Below, in pieces: positions 16,182-24,501 of a DNA stretch of 47,583 nucleotides; within the stretch, counting starts at the first letter, position 1, and each line of letters starts with the position of its first letter. The stretch lies in contig CAYQDB010000018.1 in the NCBI GenBank assembly GCA_964416195.1, positions 1-47,583 on the forward strand, written 5' to 3'. Source of the DNA: CAYQDB01 sp964416195 (GTDB lineage Bacteria; Zixibacteria; MSB-5A5; GN15; FEB-12). The notes under the pieces were generated by a model that ran no database searches, had not been told where the DNA came from, and worked only from the letters and a program-made list of their open reading frames with translations. The translations under genes and the position numbers were made by a program.

Positions 16182-17603
16182 ATGGCTAAGAAAAAAGTGA
16201 AAATACTGGTCATTGATGACGACCCCAAGGTATCGTGGCTTCTGTCCGAGGGGCTTTCAAAGAAGTTCGACTTCGTCTCGGCCCGCGATGGAATCGAAGG
16301 CCTGCAGATGGTTTCCACTGAAAAGCCGGATGTTGTCCTACTGGATATCAAGATGCCGGGCATGAACGGTATCGAGGTACTTGAGAGACTGAACAAGGAA
16401 GAAAACCGCCCCGAGGTCATAATGGTTTCCGGACATGGGGACACGGATTATGTGGTACAGTCGATCAGATTGGGAGCGGCGGAATTTGTCGACAAACCCT
16501 TTGACGTCCAGGAAATAGAGGTTCGTATAAATGGCGTCCTTGAACGCAACCAGCTCAAACAGCAGGTGAAAGAACTTCAGACGGAACTGGAGGTCAAAGG
16601 CGAGCAAGCCAGTTTCGTGGGTGACTCCCAGTCTATGCAAAAGGTAAGGGATATCATCGAGCAGGTGGCCAACTCCGAGTTGACGGTTCTAATACGGGGA
16701 GAGTCCGGCACCGGCAAAGAGATTGCCGCTCGCCTGCTGCATCAACTCTCCAACCGCAAGGGCAAGCCATTTGTCAAGGTCAACTGCGCCGCCATACCGC
16801 GTGATTTACTCGAGGCGGAGTTGTTCGGGTATGAGAAGGGCGCCTTCACGGGGGCTCACAAAACAAAGCAGGGAAGGTTCGAATCGGCGGAAAAGGGGAC
16901 AATTTTCCTTGATGAAATTGGTGATATGTCGCTGGAACTCCAGTCGAAGCTCCTTCAGGTTTTAGAACAGCAGGAGTTTGTGCGGGTTGGGGGGATTCAC
17001 AATATCCATGTTGATGTAAGGATAATTTGCGCCACCAACCGCAACCTGGAAACTGCCATTCAACAGCAGGGTTTCCGGGATGATCTCTTTTACAGGCTTA
17101 ACGAAATCAGCTTGTTTCTTCCTCCGCTGAGAGAGAGACCGGAAGATATCCCTCTACTAGCAAATCACTTCATAAAAAAATACAATGCCGCTTACGGCAA
17201 AGACTTTTCCCAGCTTTCACCAGAGGTCACCAGCCAACTGATCTCCTTCTCATGGCCGGGTAATGTTCGTCAACTTGAAAACATGATCAAGCAGGTAGTT
17301 GTGAGAGGGGGTGACTCTATCATAATTGATTTGATATCATCGACCGCCATTCAGCCTGTCCGGTCTCAGGTTTCCGCACCTCAGCTGGTTCCCGCGCTCG
17401 TGACTGGTGAACCTGACTCTCTGCATACATATTCCCTCAAAGCTCGGATCGGCAAGACGGTGGCTGAGGAAGAAAAGAAGCTTATCGGCGAAGTTCTCAC
17501 CAAAACCAATTGGAATCGACGTAAAGCGGCCGATATGCTTGAAATCAGTTACCGTTCACTCCTGTACAAGATCAAAGACTACAGTCTCGACGCCACCAAG
17601 TAG
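16182..17603 (+). CDS. NtrC-family sigma-54 response regulator
   Basis: The 473-residue protein begins with a receiver domain: acidic pocket IDDDP, phosphorylation site Asp55 in LLDIKMPG, conserved Ser/Lys in MVSGHG and DKPF. An AAA+ sigma-54 domain follows with Walker A GESGTGKE (173-180), GAFTGA (220-225) and FLDEIGD. The C-terminal Fis-type helix-turn-helix reads NRRKAADMLEISYRSLLYKI. It switches on sigma-54 genes once phosphorylated. No histidine kinase gene is next to it, so its partner lies elsewhere. AGGAAA precedes ATG 16182. Confidence 0.95.
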   Translation: MAKKKVKILVIDDDPKVSWLLSEGLSKKFDFVSARDGIEGLQMVSTEKPDVVLLDIKMPGMNGIEVLERLNKEENRPEVIMVSGHGDTDYVVQSIRLGAAEFVDKPFDVQEIEVRINGVLERNQLKQQVKELQTELEVKGEQASFVGDSQSMQKVRDIIEQVANSELTVLIRGESGTGKEIAARLLHQLSNRKGKPFVKVNCAAIPRDLLEAELFGYEKGAFTGAHKTKQGRFESAEKGTIFLDEIGDMSLELQSKLLQVLEQQEFVRVGGIHNIHVDVRIICATNRNLETAIQQQGFRDDLFYRLNEISLFLPPLRERPEDIPLLANHFIKKYNAAYGKDFSQLSPEVTSQLISFSWPGNVRQLENMIKQVVVRGGDSIIIDLISSTAIQPVRSQVSAPQLVPALVTGEPDSLHTYSLKARIGKTVAEEEKKLIGEVLTKTNWNRRKAADMLEISYRSLLYKIKDYSLDATK

Positions 17604-17870
17604 TCTATAGTGCCTGATTTCAGCAGTAGGGGGCAAGTATTCTGTAATTAATATGCAATCTCTTGCGTTTTCATTGTTGGCTCGTTTACCCTTTTGCCTG
17701 CCCTTGTCACGTCGGCTGCATTTGGAATCCTATTGTACGCTAATGGATTATGGCTTACCTTGAGTTTAGCAGAGGGCAAAAGCGATAAAAAACCCCCTAT
17801 TCTCTGCCTGGGGCCGAGTGGTGGAATGACAATTGCTGTCTAAATCTTGAACAGGTTTGGCGGAATAATT

Positions 17871-18314
17871 ATGAATGACCCACGTGTTGGACGTACTAGT
17901 GATAGCTCCTTCTTTGAGCAAGCTGACCTCGAACTGAAAAGGGCGGAGAGGTATCGTCTCTTTGTTTCGTTGTTGGTGCTTGACTTGTCATTTGTCAGCG
18001 GTCTTGATGGGTGTCAGAGTCCTGAACTGGAAGGTGAGCTCCTGCAGGTAGTGCAGGGAAACATACGTGTGGTCGATAATGTTTCCATCTTAGCCGACCA
18101 CAAAGTAGTCCTTCTGCTTCCCGAAACCTCTCGCCAGGGAGCAGAGATTGCCGCGAGAAGGCTAAGCGAACTGATTCGCGGCAACCTGGTTCGACATACT
18201 GGCGGTACTATTGATAGTGCGATCCCTCTGGAAATAACCTCGTATCCCGATGCTGCCGGCGCTAAAACAGTGACCGATTTTTTGCAGGAGTTGTCAGAGC
18301 AGAGAAGAAACTGA
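17871..18314 (+). CDS. Degenerate GGDEF-domain protein
   Basis: The 147-residue soluble protein keeps the frame of a diguanylate cyclase domain: ELKRAERYRLFVSLLVLDLSFV, then RVVDNVSILADHKVVLLLPETSRQGAEIAARRL. The catalytic GG(D/E)EF is replaced by the ADHKV segment, so c-di-GMP synthesis is not expected; a binding or structural role is possible. ATG 17871 is used; TTG 17847 would add eight residues. A terminator follows. It lies between an NtrC-type regulator and motAB, so a link to motility control is plausible but inferred. Confidence 0.65.
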   Translation: MNDPRVGRTSDSSFFEQADLELKRAERYRLFVSLLVLDLSFVSGLDGCQSPELEGELLQVVQGNIRVVDNVSILADHKVVLLLPETSRQGAEIAARRLSELIRGNLVRHTGGTIDSAIPLEITSYPDAAGAKTVTDFLQELSEQRRN

Positions 18315-18346
18315 TTTCCCCTGCTTTCTATACCTCCCATTCCCAA

Positions 18347-18386
18347 GGAAGATCGTCCATCCCCTCCGGACGATCTTCCCTTTTTT
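18347..18386 (+). terminator. Rho-independent terminator after the GGDEF-like gene
   Basis: GGAAGATCGTCC (18347-18358) pairs perfectly with GGACGATCTTCC (18368-18379), followed by six T residues. Confidence 0.93.
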
Positions 18387-18420
18387 AAGCTCCCGCCAAG
18401 TTCCTTTGATCGCTTATAGC

Positions 18421-18550
18421 GAGGTTGTCCTAAAAGTGTACTGACATTACTTGCACGTTTCATTGCGAATCCACCCTAGGCAGATGTGGCAGAAACGGCT
18501 GTACAATTGGGATCGCCACGTCCGCCAAAGGCGGACTCGCGATGACGGGA
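18421..18550. repeat. Dispersed intergenic palindromic repeat
   Basis: The block opens with GAGGTTGTCCTAAAAGTGTA, also present at 26045-26060 and reversed at 37791-37816. It continues through TCATTGCGA to ACAATTGGGATCGCCACG and the core GTCCGCCAAAGGCGGAC, then TCGCGATGACGG. The second half matches 41155-41264 closely. The rest of 18387-18757 has no gene; GGCCGGCC-rich sequence around 18580 may form a further hairpin. Confidence 0.65.
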
Positions 18551-18757
18551 GACTTATGGGACAGCCTATAGCCCTCGGCCGGCCAGGGCCGATGGCCCGG
18601 TCTGGAGCTGAATTGGGCGTTTTTTGCATACTTATTATCATTGCGACTGCTATTCAGGAATGGCTCATATAGGTTTGACAGGAATTGACGAAATATATAA
18701 CGATAGGCGTTATTTGCGTACAAACGGAGCAGGAAGGCTATGTCACAGGTATAGCTT

Positions 18758-19615
18758 ATGTTTATTTTCATCGGAGCCATAGTCGTTCTTGGGGGGGTAC
18801 TGACAGGATTTGTCCTCGAGGGTGGCGAACTTCTGGCCTTGAAACAGCCGATGGAATTGCTGATCATCGGTGGCGCCGCTCTTGGAGCGCTCATGATTTC
18901 CAGCCCTCTGCCGGTAATTAAGGGGATAATCAAGCAGGTTAAGGGGGTCATTGGCGGCGGTCTCCAGAAGCAGGATTACCTTGACCTGTTGGTCATGATG
19001 TATGAAGTCTTCAACGTCGCCCGCAAGGATGGTTTGATCGGTCTCGAGAACCATGTCGAGCACCCTGATGAAAGCGAGATATTTAAACGATATCCGAGTT
19101 TCCTGAAGAATCCGTCTGCGGTAGCTTTTTTTACGGATACTGTGCGTGTTATCATATCGGGGGCAGTCCAACCGCACGATCTTGAGGATATAATGGATGA
19201 GGATATCGAGGTCTTGCACGAGGAGGAAATGCGACCCTCGGACGCCTTGAGTTCAACAGCCGATGCTCTACCGGGGCTCGGTATCGTGGCAGCGGTCCTG
19301 GGGGTGGTTATTACCATGGCAGCGATCGATGGCCCTCCGGAGGAGGTCGGTCACAAAGTGGCCGCCGCGTTAGTGGGGACGTTCCTGGGTATTCTGGGTT
19401 CATACGGATTTGTGGGCCCCCTGGCGGCCAGCCTGAAACACCGACTTAACGATACCAAACAGTATATGACCTGCATGAAACATGCGCTGTTAGCGTTTCA
19501 CAAGGGGGTGGCCGGTGTGATTGCCGTTGAGTTTGCACGCCGTTCTCTATATGCAGAGGTGCGCCCCGGTTTTGTCGAGTTGGAAACCACATGTAACAAA
19601 ACTAAGAAGAGATAA
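18758..19615 (+). CDS. motA: Flagellar motor stator protein MotA
   Basis: The 285-residue MotA/TolQ/ExbB-superfamily protein sits in the inner membrane and forms the ion channel with MotB that drives flagellar rotation. Two N-terminal spans (FIFIGAIVVLGGVLTGFVL and PMELLIIGGAALGALMI), a large cytoplasmic loop with basic and acidic helices, and two C-terminal spans (GLGIVAAVLGVVITMAAI and LVGTFLGILGSYGFVGPL) follow the family plan. motB begins six bases after the stop. No other flagellar gene is present in the window, so the pair is genetically isolated here. Confidence 0.93.
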   Translation: MFIFIGAIVVLGGVLTGFVLEGGELLALKQPMELLIIGGAALGALMISSPLPVIKGIIKQVKGVIGGGLQKQDYLDLLVMMYEVFNVARKDGLIGLENHVEHPDESEIFKRYPSFLKNPSAVAFFTDTVRVIISGAVQPHDLEDIMDEDIEVLHEEEMRPSDALSSTADALPGLGIVAAVLGVVITMAAIDGPPEEVGHKVAAALVGTFLGILGSYGFVGPLAASLKHRLNDTKQYMTCMKHALLAFHKGVAGVIAVEFARRSLYAEVRPGFVELETTCNKTKKR

Positions 19616-19621
19616 CCGTCC

Positions 19622-20473
19622 ATGGCCGAAAACAGCGAACAACCAATCATAATTAAGAAAAAGAGAGGCGGTCATGGCGGTCATCACGGGGGAGCCTGGA
19701 AGGTGGCGTTCGCTGATTTCATGACGGCTATGATGGCCTTTTTTCTGGTCATGTGGATGGTCGGTCAGAAGGACGAGGTGCGCCAGGCAGTGGCAGGATA
19801 CTTCCGCGACCCGGGGAGATTTGAAACCGAGGGGACCGCAGGAGCACTCAAGGGTTCGCAAGCGATCATTCCCGTCAAAAGTCCGACTTTTGGCGTCAGT
19901 ACCAATCCGAGCGAGAGAGGCCTTGCGCCGGCGGAAGAAGAAAAGCGGAAGCTTACCGGTGCTGCCCGGAGGATCCTGCGGAAGCTGAAGAAAGAAGAGG
20001 CATTCCTAAAACTTCGCAACAATATCAGTTTCCAGATGACGCCTGAAGGGCTCAGAATAATTCTCAACGAGTCGGAGAAGTCAGCAGCCTTCTTTGAACC
20101 TAATTCAGCCAAACTTCTCCAACAGAGCGCCACTATTTTGGTTACGATTGCCCACGAACTGGGTAATTTGGACAATCATGTCATCATAGAAGGCCATACC
20201 GATGCTGCCGACGGCAGCGACAGAGACTACACCAACTGGGAGCTTTCTGCCGATCGGGCAAACGCCGCCCGGCGCTTGATGGAGGTCTCTGGTCTGTACA
20301 AGGGACAGGTACGTGCAGTTCGTGGATTCGCTGATAAGTTTCTAATGTTTTCCGATAACCCCCTTGATGAGAGGAACCGTCGTGTGACTCTCGTTGTCCT
20401 ATACAAATCTCGCGATAGCCAATACGATCAGCTCGCCGTTGGGGCGGATCTCATGGCGGAAATCAATGAGTAG
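19622..20473 (+). CDS. motB: Flagellar motor stator protein MotB
   Basis: The 283-residue protein has a short cytoplasmic tail, one membrane span and a periplasmic OmpA-like peptidoglycan-binding domain. The ion-carrying aspartate is Asp32 in AFADFMTAMMAF. The OmpA signature IIEGHTDAADGSDRDYTNWELSADRANAARRL is intact apart from small changes. The tail before the span is His/Gly-rich (GGHGGHHGG). Asp32 with the FADFMTAM context is usual for proton-type stators, but the ion cannot be settled from sequence. Ribosome binding is probably at AAGAAGAGA within the end of motA. Confidence 0.94.
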   Translation: MAENSEQPIIIKKKRGGHGGHHGGAWKVAFADFMTAMMAFFLVMWMVGQKDEVRQAVAGYFRDPGRFETEGTAGALKGSQAIIPVKSPTFGVSTNPSERGLAPAEEEKRKLTGAARRILRKLKKEEAFLKLRNNISFQMTPEGLRIILNESEKSAAFFEPNSAKLLQQSATILVTIAHELGNLDNHVIIEGHTDAADGSDRDYTNWELSADRANAARRLMEVSGLYKGQVRAVRGFADKFLMFSDNPLDERNRRVTLVVLYKSRDSQYDQLAVGADLMAEINE

Positions 20474-20613
20474 ATAAAGTGTCCGTAAGAAGGATGGATT
20501 CCCATAGCAGGCTGCGAACCACTGCTGGTTATAAGAAATAAGGGCGGGAAAGGCTCCTACCCTTAAAAAATGTAGAAATTACAGGCAATCCGGTGGCAAC
20601 ACAAATCCCGATA

Positions 20614-21744
20614 CTAATAAACCCCCCACGGATAATGAGATCTGTATACACAGTGCTGACCAGAAGAAGGTGAAGAAGAAAGATTTATGTTGAATTCCAA
20701 TGGTTCGTCATCCGGATCCTTGTACGGTTCGATTACCTTTACAGTGTATTCTCCTGGTGATAATCCCGTGATTTCGTAGCCTAAATCAAAAAGACAGAGG
20801 CAATAACATCCTCCGGTGTAAAGATATTCTACCTCTTCTATCGTGATAACGTTACCCTCAATGCTTATAATGGCTGCCAGTTCGTCCGGACAGCAATTGA
20901 ATCCAGCATTGATATGATTGATCGAAAGAAAGCCTTGTCCATCATACTGATATTCTATGCAGTCTTGGTCTGGCGGCATGCTATCTGGAGGAGTCACTTT
21001 CTGGAATGTTTTGCATTCACCGAAATCAACCGCAGCGGTCTGGTAATATCCCCAGGGATAGTGATCTCTGCCTACGCAGTGGCTGCCCGAAGAAGGTGAA
21101 GAAGAAAGACTAATCGTGAAATCGAGTATTTCATCACCCTCATCCAAATTCAGTTCGTTTACTTTTATTGTATACTCTCCCGGTGGCAGATTGATAATCT
21201 CCATATCTACATCAAAAAGGCAGAGACAAGCACATGGCCCGAGAGAATCATAAGATTCGCTCTCCGTTATTGTGATAAGGCTGTTTTCAATAGTTATATC
21301 AGCTTCAATAGAGCCGGGACAACAATTAAAGCCGGCGTTTACGTGCTTGAGTGTAAGTTTGCTCCCCCCGTCGTACTCATATTCTACGCAATCCAGATTT
21401 GGGGACGTGCTGTCACTTTTTTGAAATGTTTTGCAACCAGTGTGATCAACCAGAGTTCCAGTTGGATTACTGCAAGGGGTCGGACCTCCACGGAAAAGGT
21501 AGGAAACCAGATGTGTCAAATCGCCGATATTGACATCGCCGTTGAAGTCACAATCACCCGCTAGTAAGGGAACTGGTTCCGGCCCTTCGGTGAAGAAATA
21601 TCTAACCAAGTAGGTTATATCGGCTACATTGATTTGGTCGCTCCCATCGACATCTCCACACAAGTATTGAGATTGTGCGGACAAAGCCAACATAAACATA
21701 AGGACAAAAAAGATTGCGGTTTTTAAGTAAAGATGTTTTGACAT
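20614..21744 (-). CDS. Secreted protein: dockerin-like pair plus two Cys-rich repeats
   Basis: The 376-residue precursor has a signal peptide to about residue 26. Residues 29-95 form a dockerin/EF-hand-like pair with calcium loops DVDGSDQINVAD (31-42) and DCDFNGDVNIGD (64-75), each followed by a helix ending YLF or YFF. Two tandem domains follow (about 107-235 and 244-376) sharing CKTFQK, HxNAGFNCCP, CxCLCLFD, PPGEYT/SPGEYT, SLSSSPSSG.HCV and a terminal HYPWG. The Cys pattern suggests disulfides outside the cell. I recognise no named family for the repeated domain. AAGGGAGGAAG precedes the ATG on the - strand. Confidence 0.8.
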   Translation of the reverse strand: MSKHLYLKTAIFFVLMFMLALSAQSQYLCGDVDGSDQINVADITYLVRYFFTEGPEPVPLLAGDCDFNGDVNIGDLTHLVSYLFRGGPTPCSNPTGTLVDHTGCKTFQKSDSTSPNLDCVEYEYDGGSKLTLKHVNAGFNCCPGSIEADITIENSLITITESESYDSLGPCACLCLFDVDMEIINLPPGEYTIKVNELNLDEGDEILDFTISLSSSPSSGSHCVGRDHYPWGYYQTAAVDFGECKTFQKVTPPDSMPPDQDCIEYQYDGQGFLSINHINAGFNCCPDELAAIISIEGNVITIEEVEYLYTGGCYCLCLFDLGYEITGLSPGEYTVKVIEPYKDPDDEPLEFNINLSSSPSSGQHCVYRSHYPWGVY

Positions 21745-22084
21745 TTCTTCCTCCCTTAATGAACACTAATGTACTATATGCATACAAATTTAACGAATTA
21801 GTCCCACACGTCAAGTGTTTTTTTAAAGAGATGATCGTAGATGTATTTATCCGCTTCTTCCATATCATTCAGTGAGGGATAGCCTAACATCGAATGCGAC
21901 TGTCTCTGTATCAGCGTTCCTTTTGGCATTGTTATGACTGGTGAAGGTTTGCTTAATCTGTAGGCAAGCAGCGCGCGAAAAATAAGGATGCATAAGTTAT
22001 TGTAGCGTAATGCAATAGTGCGGTGACACAAAAAATTTCCGGTTATTATTGGCTAATCGCTTCAGGTGTTTTATCTTATACATT
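21745..22084. other. Divergent intergenic region
   Basis: This AT-rich gap separates the dockerin-type gene (-) from the HIT gene (+). It should hold both promoters, but no convincing -35/-10 pair was found. A short - strand frame ending at 21798 is not supported as a gene. TATACA at 22077-22082 just before the HIT start could be a -10 element. Confidence 0.4.
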
Positions 22085-22573
22085 ATGGATGATAAGGCTA
22101 TCTGGGCTCCGTGGCGGGCGGACTTTGTGCTGGCCGAGAAGGAAAAGGGTTGTATCTTCTGCAACCGCCTTAAGATGAAGGACTCTATTGAAAACCTGAT
22201 TGTCTGTCGTGGCAGCAAGAACTTCGTCATCTTGAACAAGTTTCCATACAACTCCGGCCACACTATGGTTGTTCCGAATCGTCACATTGCTTGCCTCGAT
22301 GAACTGACCGACGAGGAAGCGGTTGAATTCTTCGATCTAACGCGCAAGTCAGTGACCGTAATAAAACGGGCCATCCAGCCTCATTCACTCAATATCGGCA
22401 TGAACCTGGGCGAGAGCTCAGGCGCCGGTGTTCCCGAACATCTTCATCTGCACGTGGTGCCACGGTGGCAGGGTGACACCAACTTTATGCCGGTGATCGG
22501 GAAGACGAGAGTAATATCAGTGTCGCTGGAACCCATCTACGAAGCGCTGAGAAAGGGATTTTCCGAACTATGA
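22085..22573 (+). CDS. HIT-family nucleotide hydrolase/phosphorylase
   Basis: The 162-residue protein belongs to the histidine-triad branch close to Ap4A phosphorylase-type enzymes, which act on dinucleoside polyphosphates or nucleotidyl conjugates. The start MDDKAIWAPWRADFV is typical, as are the zinc-type pair CIFC (Cys23, Cys26), NKFPYNSGHTMVVP and the active site HLHLHVVP (His119, 121, 123). ATG 22085 is chosen by family alignment over upstream TTG 22049, although no clear Shine-Dalgarno is present. The stop overlaps the start of the LeuC-like gene, so the two are translationally coupled. Confidence 0.88.
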   Translation: MDDKAIWAPWRADFVLAEKEKGCIFCNRLKMKDSIENLIVCRGSKNFVILNKFPYNSGHTMVVPNRHIACLDELTDEEAVEFFDLTRKSVTVIKRAIQPHSLNIGMNLGESSGAGVPEHLHLHVVPRWQGDTNFMPVIGKTRVISVSLEPIYEALRKGFSEL

Positions 22574-24195
22574 CCCCTCGGCAGAAGATGCCCACCAAGG
22601 CTGAATTGATCCAGCTTCAGAAGCTGTACAAAACCGATGAGAGAATCGGCGAGCGACTTGGTGGTGTGCCTGCCTATCTCGTTGCCTACTGGCGACGAAA
22701 GAAAAATGTGCCTCGGCACTCCCTCCCCAAATTCTCAGAAAGTGAAATTCGCAATCTGTGGGAAAGGTATGGGGATGATGATAGGTGTGGGCTGGAGCTT
22801 GGGATATCCAAAGCAGCCTTTTACAACTGGCGGCGGCGCTATGGAATCCGCGAAAAACCACCTTTTCTCAGGCTCGAGCAGCTTGAGCTGAACTTCCCTG
22901 GCATCAAGACGCTCAGTCATGCCGCTTCGCTCTATGGCAAACAGACAATGTCTCAAAAAATCCTAGCCCGAGCGGCAGGGAAAGAGAAAGTTGAAACGGG
23001 TGAGTTAGTAGTGATCGAGCCGGACATAGTCACGTCCCATGATGACACCGGCGAGATTATCAAACTATTCAAGGAGATAGGCGCCGAGTATGTTTGGAAT
23101 CCAACCAAGATCGTTATCTCTATTTCTCGTTACGGCACCGACGGGACAGGGAACCTTGCGGCAACTCACAAGTCCATCCGCGAGTTTGTCAGGCGGCAGG
23201 GAGTGAAGAGCTTTTTCGATATTCAGCAGGGGGTCTGTCACCAGATGGTTATCGAGCAAGGGAGCATTCTCCCAGGGCAATTGGAGTTGGGTACTGATCG
23301 ACGCACGACCTCTTATGGCGCTGTTGGCGCATTTGCGACGGGAATTGATCCTCGTGAGATGGCTGCTGTCTGGGCAAGTGGTAAAATGTGGCTGAGGGTT
23401 CCCCGAACGCTGCGTGTTGATATCATCGGTCGTCGTCCTCGGGGAGTGTATGCTGCCGATATTGCCCTTTCCATTATTAAGCAACTGGGAACTAAGGGGG
23501 CAACATATAAAGCAATAGAATATTACGGCTCAGCAGTCACACAAATGAGCATCAGTGAGCGCGCCTCTCTGGCCGGGCTGTCAGTGGAGACGGGAGCCAA
23601 AGCAGCCATACTCCCCTTCGAATCTGTTACCCGTCGTTACCTGACCGGTAGGGCAGCATCCAGCTATGCTCCAGTCATGGCTGACAAAGATGCCGAGTAC
23701 GAAGATATCTTCCAGACAAACATCGATCGTTTGATACCCCAGGTTGCCGGACCCGGTTGTTTCGAACAGGTTAGAGCTGCCGCCGAACTGGAAGGGCTTT
23801 CCGTCAACCAGGTGATAATCGGCGCGGGAACAGGCGGTCGCTATGACAATCTGCGTACGGTAGCGGAGATCCTCAAGGGAAATCAGGTTCACCCTGATTG
23901 CCGCATGTTCATTGTTCCTGCGTCCCGGTCTGTCTATCTTGAGGCGCTCAAGAAAGGGTTGATACGGGTCTTTATTGAGGCTGGAGCGGTTGTTATGGAC
24001 CCTGGTTGTCGGGTGCATCCGGGTGACTGTCAAGGACTGCTGGCGCCGGGAGAACGATGTCTGGTTACTGCCAGTGGCGAGAATCCGGAAACTACAGGTT
24101 CCAACAAACGCGAAGTATATGCTTGCTCCGCGGCGACTGCCGCCGCCTCGGCTCTCAACGCCGCCATCACCGAACCGACGCGGTATGGGAGGTAG
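22570..24195 (+). CDS. LeuC-like pseudoenzyme with N-terminal HTH-like repeats
   Basis: In this 541-residue protein, residues about 11-49 and 58-95 are two similar helix-turn-helix-like units (DERIGERLG..YLVAYWRRK; DDRCGLELGISKAAFYNWRRR). The rest aligns with aconitase-family 3-isopropylmalate dehydratase large subunits (GVCHQMVIEQGSILPG; FIEAGAVV; PATAAASAL-like tail). The catalytic parts are changed: GSCTN is GAGTG (Gly420 for the Fe-S Cys), PGCxxC is PGCRVH (Cys480 kept, His483 for the second Cys), DSH is DRR (243-245), and the substrate-arginine segment NRNF is GENPE (503-507). Fe-S catalysis is therefore unlikely. It is followed by cysK and cysE. A ligand-sensing DNA-binding role is possible. 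Confidence 0.8.
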   Translation: MTPRQKMPTKAELIQLQKLYKTDERIGERLGGVPAYLVAYWRRKKNVPRHSLPKFSESEIRNLWERYGDDDRCGLELGISKAAFYNWRRRYGIREKPPFLRLEQLELNFPGIKTLSHAASLYGKQTMSQKILARAAGKEKVETGELVVIEPDIVTSHDDTGEIIKLFKEIGAEYVWNPTKIVISISRYGTDGTGNLAATHKSIREFVRRQGVKSFFDIQQGVCHQMVIEQGSILPGQLELGTDRRTTSYGAVGAFATGIDPREMAAVWASGKMWLRVPRTLRVDIIGRRPRGVYAADIALSIIKQLGTKGATYKAIEYYGSAVTQMSISERASLAGLSVETGAKAAILPFESVTRRYLTGRAASSYAPVMADKDAEYEDIFQTNIDRLIPQVAGPGCFEQVRAAAELEGLSVNQVIIGAGTGGRYDNLRTVAEILKGNQVHPDCRMFIVPASRSVYLEALKKGLIRVFIEAGAVVMDPGCRVHPGDCQGLLAPGERCLVTASGENPETTGSNKREVYACSAATAAASALNAAITEPTRYGR

Positions 24196-24501
24196 GGGTG
24201 CATCAGCTCTAAGGTGCTCTGCTCCCGGAATATAGGGCAAAACCTGTAGCGGTATTGGACGGGTGGTCTACAGCTCTGCTGTGGGAAGTCTGAATCGGGG
24301 TATGGGATTCCAGTTATGCCACCACCTGCGCCAATACTTTACACAGCCCGCCCGCCGAAGGCGGAGTGCGGCACCCATGCCGGATTCATACTGCGGCAGA
24401 TGTGGACATTTACCGCCCACAATTCTGAGTATTCTGTCTTTGGGACAGCAGAAGCTGCATGCTAAGATACCAAACGACTTTGACGATAATGGGAATTAAC
24501 C
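24196..24501. other. Intergenic stretch with a GC-rich hairpin
   Basis: No gene is supported. CCGCC-GAA-GGCGG near 24352-24364 is a short palindrome related to the GGCGG cores of the dispersed repeats. The + frame crossing this stretch has no recognisable start or family. Confidence 0.4.

Noticed and set aside
17780..17815. CCCC...GGGG hairpin with an A/T run, a possible - strand terminator
   Set aside because: The stem is only four to five pairs and no - strand gene ends there.
20530..20570. TAAGGG...CCCTTA hairpin between motB and the dockerin-type gene
   Set aside because: Six-pair stem with no proper T-run on either strand; too weak to call a terminator.
21798..22031. 77-codon frame on the - strand ending KTLDVWD
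   Set aside because: The tail looks protein-like but no family, start site or promoter supports it; it may be a remnant, not enough to list as a gene.
24263..24499. 78-codon + frame before cysK
   Set aside because: Arginine-rich chance translation of a GC-rich palindrome; no Shine-Dalgarno or family match.
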